From positions 372,001 to 436,000 of the forward strand of contig JAPLCB010000004.1 of assembly GCA_026392455.1 (NCBI GenBank): a DNA stretch of 64,000 nucleotides, given 5' to 3'. The notes beneath the pieces were generated by a model. It saw only the letters and a list, made by a program, of their open reading frames with translations, had not been told where the DNA came from and did not search any database. Shown one piece after another: positions 47,707 through 57,796 of this stretch. Source of the stretch: Propionibacteriales bacterium (GTDB lineage Bacteria; Actinomycetota; Actinomycetes; Propionibacteriales; Nocardioidaceae). Made by a program: the position numbers and the translations under genes. Numbering within the stretch: position 1 is the first letter of the stretch; every line of letters starts with the position of its first letter.

Positions 47707-48462
47707 TTGTTCAGCATCCGTGCCCGCTCTGCTGCGACCGCGGCAGCCGCTGCCCTCGTGCTGATCCCGGTGGCCGGTTGTGGGGACGACGCGAAGACCG
47801 CGGCCGCGCCCTCTGCCGAGGCATCGTCTGCCAGCGCGTCACCGTCCAGCAGGACGGCGGGCACCAGCATCCCGGTGGACGACTTCCTGTCACGGCTCAC
47901 CTCAGCGATGAAGGACCAGAAGTCGGTGCACATGAGCATCGGCGGTTCCAGTGCGCTCACGCTGGAGGCCGACGTCCGGTACGGCGCCAGCCCGGCCATC
48001 CGGCTCGACACGACGATCGCCGGTTCCAAGGTCGCCATGGTGATCGTCGACCGCACCCTCTACATCCAGCAGCCCGGCGGCTCGTTCCAGAAGATCAGCA
48101 AGAAGGACAAGACCTTCGGCAGCCTGCTCGGCTCGTTCGAGAACTTCGGTCCGCGCGGTTCCATCGAGGACCTCAAGGCCGGCATCTCCGAGGTCGTCGA
48201 GGTCGGTCCGAAGTCGATCGACGGCGTGGAGCTGACCCAGTACGACGTCACCGCTGACACCTCGAAGCTGGCCGGTTCGATCAAGCAGCTGGCCGGAGCG
48301 CAGGGAGTGGCCAGGTCGGTGACGATGAGGTTCTTCCTCGACGGCAGCGGGCTGGTCCGTCAGATCGACGTCGACGCCGCGGGACAGGCGATCGCGTTGA
48401 AGTTCACCGACTGGGGCAAGCCCGTCGACATCGAGGCGCCGTCGGGTTCCGCCCTGCGCTAG
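47707..48462 (+). CDS. LppX/LprG-like lipoprotein
   Basis: 251 residues. Lipoprotein signal peptide with lipobox LIPVAGC (C25). After an Ala/Ser-rich linker the mature domain (VDDFLSRLTSAMKDQKSVHM, LTLEADVRYG, VDRTLYIQQPGGSFQKI, SIDGVELTQYDVTAD, FFLDGSGLVRQIDVD) has the half-barrel pattern of the mycobacterial LppX/LprF/LprG family, which carry lipids to the outer envelope. TTG start with GGAGGA upstream. 40 bp after the RDD gene; could be co-transcribed. Confidence 0.85.
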   Translation: MFSIRARSAATAAAAALVLIPVAGCGDDAKTAAAPSAEASSASASPSSRTAGTSIPVDDFLSRLTSAMKDQKSVHMSIGGSSALTLEADVRYGASPAIRLDTTIAGSKVAMVIVDRTLYIQQPGGSFQKISKKDKTFGSLLGSFENFGPRGSIEDLKAGISEVVEVGPKSIDGVELTQYDVTADTSKLAGSIKQLAGAQGVARSVTMRFFLDGSGLVRQIDVDAAGQAIALKFTDWGKPVDIEAPSGSALR

Positions 48463-48489
48463 TGCGTCAGCCCGCAGACCTACGAGGGA

Positions 48490-49191
48490 TCAACGCCCCC
48501 GCTGGTTGCCGCGCGACCCCTTCATGGACGTCGGGACGGGGCCCTTGGGAAGCGGCACGTTCGAACGGTTGGCGTCCAGCGCGCGGATCCGCGCCAGGAT
48601 GTCGGTCATCTGGGCCGGCTTGACGCTCTTGCCGAGCTTGGTGACGTGGCGGACGATCTTCTTCAGCGGGATCTCGCCCTCGCCGTTGCCGACGTAGACC
48701 TCGTGGATCGGGGTCTCGGAGGCCACCCGCTCGTGCTTGCGGCGCTCGGCGGCCATCAGCGGCTTGAGCCGGTTCTGACTGCCCTCACCGATCAGCACGA
48801 TCCCCGGAGGCCCCACCAGTCGGTGGATGATGTCCTGCTGCTTGGTGAACCCGATGCCGGGATCGGTCTTCCACCCGCGACGGAGCATCCCGAGGGCGGC
48901 AGCGGCCGCGCCGGGCTGGCCCTCGATGGAGGCCAGGGCGGCGGTCTGGGCGCGGCGCCCGAAGACGATCAGGACCGCCAAGGTGCCCATCAGGACCGCG
49001 AAGATGCTGGGGAAGACCGGGGAGTCGCGGAAGATCAGGTAGAGCAGCGCGTAGCCGCCGGCCGCGGCCAGGACGAAGGTGCCCAGCAGGATCAGCCCGA
49101 TCCGCGGGTCGGACTTCTTCGTGATCTGGTAGCTCTGCCGGATCTGGCTGACCCGGGAGACCTTGTTCGGGTCCTTGACCTTCTTCGCCAT
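48490..49191 (-). CDS. DUF4191 membrane protein
   Basis: 233 residues. N-terminal basic region (MAKKVKDPNKVSRVSQIRQS), two transmembrane helices at ~30-50 and ~58-75, then a soluble domain with GQPGAAAAALGMLRRGWKTD and PGIVLIGEGSQNRLKPLMAAE, the hallmark of DUF4191. The gene lies directly after lipA in most actinobacteria, as here (48 bp), but its function is unknown. C-terminal tail is basic and disordered. Confidence 0.9.
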   Translation of the reverse strand: MAKKVKDPNKVSRVSQIRQSYQITKKSDPRIGLILLGTFVLAAAGGYALLYLIFRDSPVFPSIFAVLMGTLAVLIVFGRRAQTAALASIEGQPGAAAAALGMLRRGWKTDPGIGFTKQQDIIHRLVGPPGIVLIGEGSQNRLKPLMAAERRKHERVASETPIHEVYVGNGEGEIPLKKIVRHVTKLGKSVKPAQMTDILARIRALDANRSNVPLPKGPVPTSMKGSRGNQRGR

Positions 49192-49239
49192 GCCTCATGC
49201 CTTCGGTAGTTCGGTGGTGAGCAGGCTTGATCCTAGTGC

Positions 49240-50211
49240 TCAGCCTGCCTGGCTGGTGTCCGCCCGTGCCGCGATGGCCTGCTGGTACAGCCGACCGGCC
49301 CGGTACGACGACCGGACCAGCGGTCCGGACAGGACCCCGGCGAAGCCGATCTCCTCGGCCTCGGCCTGCAGCTCGACGAACTCCTCGGGCCGGACCCAGC
49401 GCTCGACGGGGTGGTGGCGCAACGACGGGCGCAGGTACTGGGTGATCGTGATCAGCTCGCAGCCCGCGGTGTGCAGGTCGACCAGCGCCTGGCTGACCTC
49501 GTCGCGGGTCTCGCCCATCCCGAGGATCAGGTTGGACTTGGTCACCAGGCCGAAGGCCCGTGCCTGGGTGATCACGTCGAGGGAGCGGTCGTAGCGGAAC
49601 GCCGGCCGGATCCGCTTGAAGATCCGCGGCACGGTCTCGACGTTGTGCGCGAGCACCTCGGGCCGCGACTCGAAGACCTGGGTCAACAGCTCGGGGATCC
49701 CGTTGAAGTCGGGGATCAGGTTCTCCACACCGGTGCCGGGGTTGAGCTCGTGGATCTGCTTGACCGTCTCGGCGTACAGCCAGGCGCCGCCGTCGGGCAG
49801 GTCGTCACGGGCGACGCCGGTGATGGTGGCGTAGCGAAGCTTCATCTTCTGCACCGACTCGGCGACCCGACGAGGCTCGTCGCGGTCGAGGTCCTGCGGT
49901 TTGCCGGTGTCGATCTGGCAGAAGTCGCAGCGCCGGGTGCACTGGTCACCACCGATGAGGAAGGTGGCTTCGCGGTCCTCCCAGCACTCGAAGATGTTCG
50001 GGCAGCCGGCTGACTGGCAGACCGTGTGCAGGTCCTCGGACTTCACCAGGTTCTGCAGCTCGCGGTACTGCGGGCCCATCTTCGCGCGGGTCTTGATCCA
50101 CTCCGGCTTCCGCTCGATCGGGGTCTCGGCGTTGCGGACCTCGAGGCGGAGCAGCTTGCGGCCCTCGGGGGCTGCGGTCGGGACGGACGTGGGGGAGTCT
50201 GCGGGAGTCAC
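49240..50211 (-). CDS. lipA: Lipoyl synthase
   Basis: 323 residues. The auxiliary-cluster cysteines are C65, C70 and C76 ([13 protein letters not shown]) and the radical-SAM CxxxCxxC is C91/C95/C98 (CTRRCDFC), so both 4Fe-4S sites are intact. Ends with RSSYRAG, containing the conserved Ser-Ser-Tyr-Arg that ligates the auxiliary cluster. Inserts two sulfurs into octanoyl groups of E2 and GcvH proteins. Together with lipB at 52313 it supplies lipoate to the E2 encoded nearby. Confidence 0.97.
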   Translation of the reverse strand: MTPADSPTSVPTAAPEGRKLLRLEVRNAETPIERKPEWIKTRAKMGPQYRELQNLVKSEDLHTVCQSAGCPNIFECWEDREATFLIGGDQCTRRCDFCQIDTGKPQDLDRDEPRRVAESVQKMKLRYATITGVARDDLPDGGAWLYAETVKQIHELNPGTGVENLIPDFNGIPELLTQVFESRPEVLAHNVETVPRIFKRIRPAFRYDRSLDVITQARAFGLVTKSNLILGMGETRDEVSQALVDLHTAGCELITITQYLRPSLRHHPVERWVRPEEFVELQAEAEEIGFAGVLSGPLVRSSYRAGRLYQQAIAARADTSQAG

Positions 50212-50240
50212 GCCGACCAGCCTACGCCGCGCCTGAAGGC

Positions 50241-51209
50241 TCAGATGTCACGGCGTCGGAAGGTCACCCAGGACACCAACCCGGCGACCGCCAGGACTGC
50301 CAGCAGGTAGAGCCCGGCGTCCAGGTGGGTGATGTGCACCGGTTGGTCGCAGGTGCCCCGCGACGCGCACCGGGTGCTGTCGAAGAACTCCAGCCGGGTC
50401 TCGAGCCAGCCGAAGACGTTGTTGGTCAGCGACCACCGGGCCAGGCCGCCCACGGGGAGCAGGTAGGTCAGCAGCTCGCCGCCGATGCTGTAGGCGAAGA
50501 GCAGGGACAGGGTCGCCGTGGAGTTGCGGAACAGGGTGGTCAGGGCGAAGGCTCCGACCCCGGCCCCGACCGCCAGCACCGTGGCCCGGACGACGTGCCA
50601 CCCGATGTCGTTGACGACGTCGCTGCCGTGCGCGACGTCGCGGTCAGCCGCCACCAGGAAGAGCGTCAACCAGAAACCGCCGAGCAGGACGAACGCAGCC
50701 ACCCCGCTGCCGATCCCGGTCGCGACGGCCTTGGCGGCCCAGACCCGGGAGCGTCGTGGTTCGAAGAGCACCTGGTTGCGGATCGAACCCGACTTCCAGT
50801 CCGCCCCCGCGAACGTGCTGCCGGCGATGATCAGCAGCGCCGTCACCAGCAGCGCGATCCCGATCCCGTTCCCCTTCAGGGTCCCGGTCAGCTCGAGCTT
50901 CTCCCGCGGCAGGTAGTTCTTCGCCGCTTCTCGCAGCGCCGGCGCGCACTGGTCGGGCAGTGCCCCGGGGTCGAGGTAGGCGTCCGGATCCTTCTCGCAC
51001 AGGGCGATCTGTTCCTTGATGTCGGTGCGGCTGCCGTCAGCCTCCGCGGCCGCTGCGGCGGTGCGCAGCTCGTTCGCGGTCGGTGGCCGGGTGTCCCAGG
51101 CGGTCTTGAAGGCCACCAGGGCCGTCAGCACCGTGGCAGCGGCCAGGATCAGCAGGATCACCCGGCGGGTCCGGTAGCGGGTCAGCTCGACGCGGATCAG
51201 GGCGTTCAC
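50241..51209 (-). CDS. ABC-2 type permease
   Basis: 322 residues from a GTG that overlaps the ATPase stop (GTGA). N-terminal helix ([20 protein letters not shown]), a ~95-residue extracytoplasmic loop containing two Cys ([20 protein letters not shown]), then five further helices; a typical ABC-2 membrane subunit. Another Cys pair is in [13 protein letters not shown]. The loop cysteines suggest extracellular disulfides. Substrate unknown. Confidence 0.87.
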   Translation of the reverse strand: MNALIRVELTRYRTRRVILLILAAATVLTALVAFKTAWDTRPPTANELRTAAAAAEADGSRTDIKEQIALCEKDPDAYLDPGALPDQCAPALREAAKNYLPREKLELTGTLKGNGIGIALLVTALLIIAGSTFAGADWKSGSIRNQVLFEPRRSRVWAAKAVATGIGSGVAAFVLLGGFWLTLFLVAADRDVAHGSDVVNDIGWHVVRATVLAVGAGVGAFALTTLFRNSTATLSLLFAYSIGGELLTYLLPVGGLARWSLTNNVFGWLETRLEFFDSTRCASRGTCDQPVHITHLDAGLYLLAVLAVAGLVSWVTFRRRDI

Positions 51210-52213
51210 GAGGCGGTCTCCTCGTCCGGGCTCAGGGCGGCCGGCTCGGTCATCAGCTCGGCGACCTCGTCCGCAGCGCGTGCGGCGGGGTCGCCTGCGC
51301 CGGCCGGGCGGTGACCGGTCAGCTCGAGGAAGAACGACTCCAGGGTCGGTCGGATCGCTGACATCTCGTAGACGTAGAGGTGCTCGGCGGCGAGCTGCCG
51401 GGTGATGGCGTCGGGGTGCTCGTGCCCGTCGACGACCAGGAAGGCACCGTCCCGGACGACCTGGTAGCCGGCACGCAGCAGAACCCCGGTTGCCCGGTCC
51501 GGCTCTGCGACACCTACCCGGGTCCGCGACGTGCTCTCGCCGATCAGCTCGCTGACCTTGCCCGTCTTGAGCAGGGTTCCCTCGCTCAGGATCGACACCG
51601 AGGTGCACACCTGTTGCACCTCGGCAAGGATGTGCGAGCTCAGCAGGACGTCGACCCCGGCGGCCGCGAGCCTCGGGATGGTGTCACGCATGTCGCGGAT
51701 CCCGGCCGGGTCCAGGCCGTTGGACGGTTCGTCGAGGATCACCAGGGCCGGGCTCTTCAGCAGCGCTGCGGCCAGCGCGAGCCGGCGCCGCATGCCCAGC
51801 GAGTAGCCGCGGGAGCGGCGCTTGGCGACCCCGGTCAGGTCGACCTCGTCGAGCACCTCGTCGACCCGGGTGCGGGCGATGCCTCCGGCTCGGGCGAGCA
51901 GCTCCAGGTTTCTCCGTCCGGACAGGTCGGGGGCGAACTGGCCGCGCTCGAGGAGGGCGCCGACGCGGGCCAGCACCTGGGTGGTCTCGCGGGGGTACGG
52001 CTGGCCGAAGATGTTGATCGAGCCGGCGTCCGGTCGTGCCAGGCCCAGCAGCATTCGGATGGTGGTGGTCTTGCCGGAGCCGTTGGGGCCGAGGAATCCG
52101 TGGACGCTGCCGCGTTCGACGCTCAGATCGAGGTCGTCGACGGCGACGATCCGACGGCCGTGGTCGCGGTAGACCTTGCGCAGGCCGCGGGTCTCGACGA
52201 CGAGATCAGACAT
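51206..52213 (-). CDS. ABC transporter ATP-binding protein
   Basis: 335 residues. Walker A GPNGSGKTTT near residues 43-52, signature YSLGMRRRL (variant of LSGGQ found in bacitracin/lantibiotic exporter ATPases), Walker B LVILDEPSNGLDPAG and switch His in SSHIL. The C-terminal ~80 residues are a variable tail. Partner of the ABC-2 permease that follows. The BcrA-like signature suggests peptide or antibiotic export, but no regulator or immunity gene is adjacent. Confidence 0.92.
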   Translation of the reverse strand: MSDLVVETRGLRKVYRDHGRRIVAVDDLDLSVERGSVHGFLGPNGSGKTTTIRMLLGLARPDAGSINIFGQPYPRETTQVLARVGALLERGQFAPDLSGRRNLELLARAGGIARTRVDEVLDEVDLTGVAKRRSRGYSLGMRRRLALAAALLKSPALVILDEPSNGLDPAGIRDMRDTIPRLAAAGVDVLLSSHILAEVQQVCTSVSILSEGTLLKTGKVSELIGESTSRTRVGVAEPDRATGVLLRAGYQVVRDGAFLVVDGHEHPDAITRQLAAEHLYVYEMSAIRPTLESFFLELTGHRPAGAGDPAARAADEVAELMTEPAALSPDEETAS

Positions 52214-52312
52214 CAGCTTTCGTCACCCCTCTCCGGGCTTGGCTCCAGGTGGGGTACCCAGCCGACCCGGACCGAATCAACCGGCACCGGATCAGCATGG
52301 CGCAGGGGCGCG

Positions 52313-53032
52313 TCACTGCCGGGGATTGAGCACCGGGACACGCAGGGGTGCCCGACCGGGCTCCGGGCGGGCCTCGTAGTCCGGCGTCGAGCGGTACGGC
52401 GCCCAGCCCAGCAGACGGTCCAGCTCGCGGGTGACCATCGGCATCACGTCCTCGACGGTGACGCGCCGACCGAGCTCGGCCGACAGCGAGGTCACGCCGG
52501 CGTCGGCGATCCCGCACGGGACGAACCGGTCGTACCAACCGAGGTCGACGTCGCAGTTGATCGCGAACCCGTGCATCGTCACGCCGCGGCTGACCCGGAT
52601 GCCGAGAGCTGCGATCTTCCGCTCGCCCCGACCGGTCCCGGCGTCGGCCTTCAACCAGACGCCGCTGCGGCCGGGGATCCGGGCAGTCTCGACCCCGAGC
52701 ACGCCGCAGACCTCGATCAGGGCCTGCTCGACACGGCGTACGTAGTCGACGACCAGGACGTGGTCGGGGAGGCGGACGATCGGGTAGCCGACCAGCTGGC
52801 CGGGGCCGTGGAAGGTGATCTTGCCGCCGCGGTCGACGTCGATGACCTCGGCACCTCCGGCGTCGACCGGCCGCTCGTCGGGAGTGGTCCGCTTCCCGCA
52901 GGTGAACACCGGCGGGTGCTCGAGCAGCAAGGTGGCCTCGGTGCCGCCGGCGACGACGTCGGCGTGGACCTGCCGCTGCAGCTCCCAGGCCTCCCGGTAG
53001 TCCACCAGTCCCAGCGGTCGGTGTTCGATCAT
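52313..53032 (-). CDS. lipB: Octanoyl-[acyl-carrier-protein]:protein octanoyltransferase
   Basis: 239 residues. LipB motifs RGGKITFHGPGQLVGYPI, K139 in ERKIAALGIRVSRGVTMHG and the acyl-thioester C173 in VPCGIADAGVTSL match the E. coli K135/C169 catalytic dyad. Start at the ATG 53032 (EHRPLGLVDYREAW is the usual N-terminus); longer in-frame starts upstream are unlikely. Transfers octanoate from ACP to lipoyl domains before LipA acts. Confidence 0.96.
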   Translation of the reverse strand: MIEHRPLGLVDYREAWELQRQVHADVVAGGTEATLLLEHPPVFTCGKRTTPDERPVDAGGAEVIDVDRGGKITFHGPGQLVGYPIVRLPDHVLVVDYVRRVEQALIEVCGVLGVETARIPGRSGVWLKADAGTGRGERKIAALGIRVSRGVTMHGFAINCDVDLGWYDRFVPCGIADAGVTSLSAELGRRVTVEDVMPMVTRELDRLLGWAPYRSTPDYEARPEPGRAPLRVPVLNPRQ

Positions 53033-53107
53033 CTCCCCAGCGTATGCCGGTTCGCTGGGCTGTGGACAACGCTGACGGTCCTGGGGCCCGGTGCAGGACA
53101 GTGCCGC

Positions 53108-53593
53108 ATGCGCGTTGTCGTGGTGGTCCTGGTGCTGCTCCTCGGTCTGACCGGTTGCTCGCCGCTCCGGTCGGTCACTGCTACGGCCGGGCCTGAGCCC
53201 GGTCGGGACCCGTTGCGGGTCCTTCACGACTGGGACGCGGCCCGCGCTTCGACCTGGGCGCGCGACGACCCGGTGGCGCTGGCCGGCCTGTACGTTCCCG
53301 GATCCGTCGCCGGAGCGCGGGACGTTGCCCTGCTGCGTCGCTACCAACGGCGCGGCATCCGCCTGGAGTCGATGCAGATGCAGGTCCTCTCCCTGCGGAT
53401 CGTGATCCGCCGCCAGGACCGGCTCAGGCTCGTCGTCGTGGAGCGGTTCGCCGGGGCACGCGCTGTCACCGCGACCGGAGCTCGGCAGGTCCCGGCCGGC
53501 GCTCCGGTACGCCGGATGATCGACCTGCGACGGCCGGCTGATCGCTGGCTGGTCGCCGCCGTCAGGCCGTTGCCGCCCGCAGGATCTCGTTGA
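53108..53593 (+). CDS. Small lipoprotein
   Basis: 161 residues with a lipoprotein signal peptide (RVVVVVLVLLLGLTGC, C17). The mature part contains LRVLHDWDAARASTWARDDP, LAGLYVPGSVAGARDVALL and RRYQRRGIRLESMQMQVL, resembling a SnoaL/NTF2-like small domain found in actinobacterial lipoproteins; no enzymatic residues identified. Ends 32 bp inside the convergent epimerase-like gene. Divergent from lipB. Confidence 0.75.
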   Translation: MRVVVVVLVLLLGLTGCSPLRSVTATAGPEPGRDPLRVLHDWDAARASTWARDDPVALAGLYVPGSVAGARDVALLRRYQRRGIRLESMQMQVLSLRIVIRRQDRLRLVVVERFAGARAVTATGARQVPAGAPVRRMIDLRRPADRWLVAAVRPLPPAGSR

Positions 53594-54449
53594 CGTCGCG
53601 GTCGGCGAACCGGAAGCCGGCTGCGGTCAGCGCCTCGGGCACCGCCCGGACCGACCCGAGCAGCTCGGGCGCCATCCGCCCGGCCGCGAGCCGCAGGGCC
53701 GGGCCCGGGACGCCGAAGAACGCCGGCCGGCGGACCAGGGCTGCCAGGGCGGTGGTGAACTCGGCGTTCGTCGGCGGGTTCGGGCAGACCAGGTTGACCG
53801 GCCCGCTGAGGTCCTCGTGCTCGGCGCAGTAGGTCACCGCAGCGACCCAGTCCTCGACCGAGATGATCGGGAAGTACTGGTCGCCCGACGACAGCTTGCC
53901 GCCGAGACCTGCCTTGAAGAGCAGCAGGAGCTGCTTGAGCGGGGCGCTGTCGGCATCGAGGACCGGCGCCGTCCGCAGGATGCAGACCCGGGCCCCCGCG
54001 TCGACCGCGGGCTGGGCGGCAGCCTGCCACTGCCTGGTGACCTCGGTCAGGTACGCGTCGCCGCGGGAGTCGGCGTCCTCGGTGAGGACCTCACTTCCGC
54101 GGTCGCCGTAGTACGAGATGCCGTTCCCGGCCAGGAACGCCGGACGGTGGCTGCTGGCCGCGATTGCCTCGGCGAGCACCCGGGTGGTGGTCACCCGGCT
54201 GTTCAACAAGTTGTCGGCCCACTTCTTCGAGTGCGGGTTGCCCAGGGTGGGGGAGCCGGCCAGGTTGACCACGACGTCGGTGCTCTCGACCAGGGCGGGA
54301 TCGAGCCGGGCGGCGTACGGGTCCCAGTGGGCTTCGTGGTTACCGGGTGCCCGTCGTACCAGGCTGGTGACGTCGTGTCCGGCGAGGACGAGGTTCTCCC
54401 GCAAGCGGGTACCGAGGAACCCGGAGGCCCCGGCGATCAGGATGCGCAT
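53562..54449 (-). CDS. TIGR01777-family NAD(P)-dependent epimerase-like protein
   Basis: 295 residues. Rossmann start RILIAGASGFLGTRL, NLAGSPTLGNPHSKKWADNL (diagnostic for TIGR01777), SYYGDRGSEVLTEDA and a C-terminal DUF1731-like segment (GPALRLAAGRMAPELLGS, GFRFADRDVNEIL). These relatives of nucleotide-sugar epimerases have been linked to cell division (YfcH/SulA-like naming) but their substrate is unknown. Divergent from lpdA. Confidence 0.9.
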   Translation of the reverse strand: MRILIAGASGFLGTRLRENLVLAGHDVTSLVRRAPGNHEAHWDPYAARLDPALVESTDVVVNLAGSPTLGNPHSKKWADNLLNSRVTTTRVLAEAIAASSHRPAFLAGNGISYYGDRGSEVLTEDADSRGDAYLTEVTRQWQAAAQPAVDAGARVCILRTAPVLDADSAPLKQLLLLFKAGLGGKLSSGDQYFPIISVEDWVAAVTYCAEHEDLSGPVNLVCPNPPTNAEFTTALAALVRRPAFFGVPGPALRLAAGRMAPELLGSVRAVPEALTAAGFRFADRDVNEILRAATA

Positions 54450-54499
54450 GACCCCACCATGCCACCCGCCCGGTCAGCGGCAGTCGGTAGGCTTCGAGC

Positions 54500-55912
54500 G
54501 TGAGCGATTTCGATGTAGTAGTCGTAGGTGCCGGCCCCGGTGGATATGTAGCAGCTATCCGCGCCTCCCAGCTGGGCCTGAAGGCCGCTGTGGTGGAGTC
54601 GAAGTACTGGGGAGGTGTCTGCCTCAACGTCGGCTGCATCCCGTCGAAGGCGCTCCTGAAGAACGCCGAGCTCGCGCACACGTTGACGCACGAGAAGGAG
54701 AAGTACGGCATCGAGGGCGACGCCACGATGGCCTTCGGACCGACGCACGCCCGCAGCCGCGCCGTCTCCGACGGGATCGTCAAGGGCGTCCACTTCCTGA
54801 TGAAGAAGAACAAGATCACCGAGATTGACGGCTGGGCGACGTTCACCGGCCCGCTGAGCAGCGGTGAGAAGGCCCTGGAGGTCACGTCCGCGGACGGGTC
54901 CACCAGGACCGTGACTGCCGACAAGGTCATCATCGCCACCGGGGCGAAGGTCCGCCTGGTGCCTGGTGTGGAGCTCTCCCAGAACGTGGTGACCTACGAG
55001 GAGCAGATCCTCGACAGCAACCTGCCGGCCTCGATCATCATCGGCGGCTCGGGCGCCATCGGCGTCGAGTTCGCGTACGTGCTGAAGAACTTCGGGGTCG
55101 ACGTCACCATCGTCGAGTTCCTCGACCGGATCGTCCCGACCGAGGACGCCGAGGTCTCCAAGGAGCTGCTCAAGCACTACAAGAAGCTCGGCATCAACAT
55201 CCTCACCTCGACCGCGGTCAAGTCCGTCGAGGACACCGGCGATGGCGTCAAGGTCACTGTGGCTCCGGCCGCCGGCGGCGACGAGCAGGTGCTCGAGGCC
55301 GGCAAGTTCCTGGCTGCGTTCGGCTTCGCGCCGCGCCTGGACGGGTACGGCCTGGAGGCCACCGGGGTCGCGACCACCGAGCGCGGTGCGATCGCGGTCG
55401 ACGAGCGTGGTCGTACCAACGTGGACGGCGTCTACGCGATCGGCGACGTGACCGGCAAGCTGATGCTGGCGCACACCGCTGAGGCCATGGGCATCGTCGC
55501 TGCCGAGACGATGGCCGGCGCCGAGACGATGGAGATCGACTTCGACATGATCCCGCGGGCGACCTACTGCCAGCCGCAGATCGCGTCGTTCGGGTACACC
55601 GAGGCGCAGGCCAAGGAGAAGGGGTACGACGTCAAGGTCGCGAAGTTCCCGTTCTCCGCCAACGGCAAGGCGATGGGGCTCGGCGAGCCGGTCGGTTTCG
55701 TGAAGGTCATCGCCGACGCCCAGTACAACGAGATCCTCGGCGCCCACCTGATCGGCCCGGACGTCACCGAGCTGCTGCCGGTGCTGACGCTGGCCCAGCA
55801 GTGGGACCTGACCGCCGACGAGGTCGGCCGCAACGTCTTCGCCCACCCGACGCTGTCCGAGGCCGTCAAGGAAGCCATCCACGGCATCGCCGGCCACATG
55901 ATCAACCTGTAG
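54500..55912 (+). CDS. lpdA: Dihydrolipoyl dehydrogenase (E3), copy 1
   Basis: 470 residues. FAD motif [16 protein letters not shown] at 7-22, redox disulfide C41-x4-C46 in [16 protein letters not shown] motif [14 protein letters not shown] and the catalytic His-Glu in [12 protein letters not shown]. Close to mycobacterial LpdC, which serves PDH, ODH and peroxynitrite-reductase complexes. GTG start. Its stop is followed immediately by repeat element B. Confidence 0.96.
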   Translation: MSDFDVVVVGAGPGGYVAAIRASQLGLKAAVVESKYWGGVCLNVGCIPSKALLKNAELAHTLTHEKEKYGIEGDATMAFGPTHARSRAVSDGIVKGVHFLMKKNKITEIDGWATFTGPLSSGEKALEVTSADGSTRTVTADKVIIATGAKVRLVPGVELSQNVVTYEEQILDSNLPASIIIGGSGAIGVEFAYVLKNFGVDVTIVEFLDRIVPTEDAEVSKELLKHYKKLGINILTSTAVKSVEDTGDGVKVTVAPAAGGDEQVLEAGKFLAAFGFAPRLDGYGLEATGVATTERGAIAVDERGRTNVDGVYAIGDVTGKLMLAHTAEAMGIVAAETMAGAETMEIDFDMIPRATYCQPQIASFGYTEAQAKEKGYDVKVAKFPFSANGKAMGLGEPVGFVKVIADAQYNEILGAHLIGPDVTELLPVLTLAQQWDLTADEVGRNVFAHPTLSEAVKEAIHGIAGHMINL

Positions 55913-55913
55913 C

Positions 55914-56031
55914 ACTCGACCGGGCGCAGATGTCCCGCTCCAGAACGCCGACCGGGCTCGGATGTCCCACGTACGTGGGACATCCGAGCCCGGTCGGCGC
56001 GTATCAGTGGGACATCTGCGCCCGGTCGGCG
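55914..56031. repeat. Four-unit palindromic intergenic element, copy B (perfect 54-bp inner palindrome)
   Basis: Same architecture as copy A at 15312: forward units 55914-55936 and 55945-55968, inverted units 55977-55999 and 56009-56031, each pair at a 32-bp period. The inner pair plus ACGTACGT centre forms a flawless palindrome from 55946 to 55999. The outer pair (GCGCAG/CTGCGC cores) is also exactly complementary, so the two arms differ in core sequence but each matches its own partner. It abuts both stop codons (lpdA and sucB). Confidence 0.95.
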
Positions 56032-56032
56032 G

Positions 56033-57769
56033 TCAGACCTCGAACTGGGCGGCTTCCAGGCGCTGCTTGACCTCGCTCAGGAAGCGGCCGGCGTCGGCAC
56101 CGTCGACCAGGCGGTGGTCGTAGGACAGCGCCAGGTGCACCATCTGCCGGATCGCGATGGTCTCGCCCAGCTGCGGGTCGTCGATCACGACCGGGCGCTT
56201 GACGACGGCGCCGGGCCCGAGGATGGCGACCTGGGGCTGGTTGATGATCGGGGTGTCGAACAGGGCCCCGAAGGTACCCAGGTTCGTGATCGTGAAGGTG
56301 CCTCCGGTGAGGTCGTCCGGGGTGATCTTGTTGGTCCGGGTCCGCTCGGCGACGTCAGCGATCTTCTTCGCCAGGCCGGAGATCGACAGGTCGCCGGCGT
56401 CCTTGACGACCGGGGTCAGCAGGCCGCGCTCGGTGTCGACGGCGATCGCGATGTTCTCCCGGTCGAAGTAGGTCACCTCGCCCTTGTCGGTGTCGATGTT
56501 CGCGTTCAGCTTCGGGTGCTGCTTCAGCGCATCGATCGCGGCCTTGGCGAAGAACGGCAGGTAGGTGAGCTTGACGCCCTCGCGGGCCAGGAAATCGGCC
56601 TTCGCGGCGTCGCGGAGCCGGGCCACGTTGGTCATGTCGATCTCGATGACCTGGGTGAGCTGGGCGGAGACCTGCAACGACTCGACCATCCGGGCCGCGA
56701 TCACCTTGCGCAGGCGGCTCAGCGGCTCGGTGCGACCGCGCAGCGGGCTCGGCGTGACAGCAGGAGCAGCCGGTGCCGCACCCGCGGGTGCAGCGGCCGG
56801 GGCTGCCTTGGCCTGGCTGGCAGCGAGGACGTCCTGCTTGCGGATCCGGCCGCCGACCCCGGAGCCGGACAGGGTGGCCAGGTCGACGCCGTGCTCGGCG
56901 GCCATCTTCCGGACCAGGGGGGTCACGTAGGTGTTGCCCTCGGCAGCTGCTGCCGGTGCCGCGGCGGGAGCCGGGGGAGCCGGAGCTGCAGCGGCCGGGG
57001 CCGGCGGGGCGGCCGGGGCCGGAGCTGCGGCGGCCGGAGCCGGAGCTGCGACCGGGGCGGGAGCCTCGGCCACGGGCGGTGCTGCAGCCGGGGCGGCCGG
57101 GGCGGCCGGGGTGCTGGCGGGAGCGGAGCCGGCGGCGCCGATCACGGCGAGCTCGGCCCCGACCTCGACGGTCTCGTCCTCGTTGACCTTGATCTCCAGC
57201 AGGGTCCCGGCGACCGGGGAGGGGATCTCGGTGTCGACCTTGTCGGTGGAGACCTCGAGCAGCGGTTCGTCGACAGCGACGTCGTCGCCGACCTGCTTGA
57301 GCCAGCGGGTGACGGTTCCTTCGGTCACGGACTCGCCGAGTGCGGGCAGGGTGATCGCGGTGCCGGAACCAGCAGCCGCTGCCGGTGCTGCGGCGGGCGC
57401 CTCGGCAGGCGCCTCGGCGGGGGCGGCCTGCTCGGTTACCGGAGCCGGCTCCGGCTCAGCCGGGGCTGCCTCGGGAACCGGCTCGGCCGCAGGTGCTTCC
57501 TGCGCGGCGGGCACCGGCGCGGCGCCCTCGCCCTCGGCCCCGATCACGCACAGTTGGGCCCCGACCTCGACGGTCTCGTCCTCAGCGGCGTTGATCTCGA
57601 TGATCACTCCGGCGACCGGCGAGGGGATCTCGGTGTCGACCTTGTCGGTGGAGACCTCCAGCAACGGCTCGTCGACCGTCACCGTGTCGCCGACCTGCTT
57701 GAGCCAGCGGGTGACGGTTCCCTCGGTGACCGATTCGCCGAGTGCAGGGAGGGTGACAGGTGTCGACAT
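56033..57769 (-). CDS. sucB: 2-oxoglutarate/2-oxoacid dehydrogenase E2 with two lipoyl domains
   Basis: 578 residues. Two lipoyl domains with lipoyl-Lys K43 and K177, both in [17 protein letters not shown], joined by Ala/Pro-rich linkers; a peripheral-subunit-binding domain ([20 protein letters not shown]); and the acyltransferase core with catalytic H552 in [13 protein letters not shown]. The linker contains long runs of Ala-Pro repeats. Neighbouring lpd, lipA and lipB provide the other parts of the complex. Actinobacterial SucA usually carries its own E2-like domain, so this E2 may serve PDH as well. Confidence 0.94.
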   Translation of the reverse strand: MSTPVTLPALGESVTEGTVTRWLKQVGDTVTVDEPLLEVSTDKVDTEIPSPVAGVIIEINAAEDETVEVGAQLCVIGAEGEGAAPVPAAQEAPAAEPVPEAAPAEPEPAPVTEQAAPAEAPAEAPAAAPAAAAGSGTAITLPALGESVTEGTVTRWLKQVGDDVAVDEPLLEVSTDKVDTEIPSPVAGTLLEIKVNEDETVEVGAELAVIGAAGSAPASTPAAPAAPAAAPPVAEAPAPVAAPAPAAAAPAPAAPPAPAAAAPAPPAPAAAPAAAAEGNTYVTPLVRKMAAEHGVDLATLSGSGVGGRIRKQDVLAASQAKAAPAAAPAGAAPAAPAVTPSPLRGRTEPLSRLRKVIAARMVESLQVSAQLTQVIEIDMTNVARLRDAAKADFLAREGVKLTYLPFFAKAAIDALKQHPKLNANIDTDKGEVTYFDRENIAIAVDTERGLLTPVVKDAGDLSISGLAKKIADVAERTRTNKITPDDLTGGTFTITNLGTFGALFDTPIINQPQVAILGPGAVVKRPVVIDDPQLGETIAIRQMVHLALSYDHRLVDGADAGRFLSEVKQRLEAAQFEV

Positions 57770-57796
57770 GTGCGTCCTTCGTGTCAGGGGTGGTGC

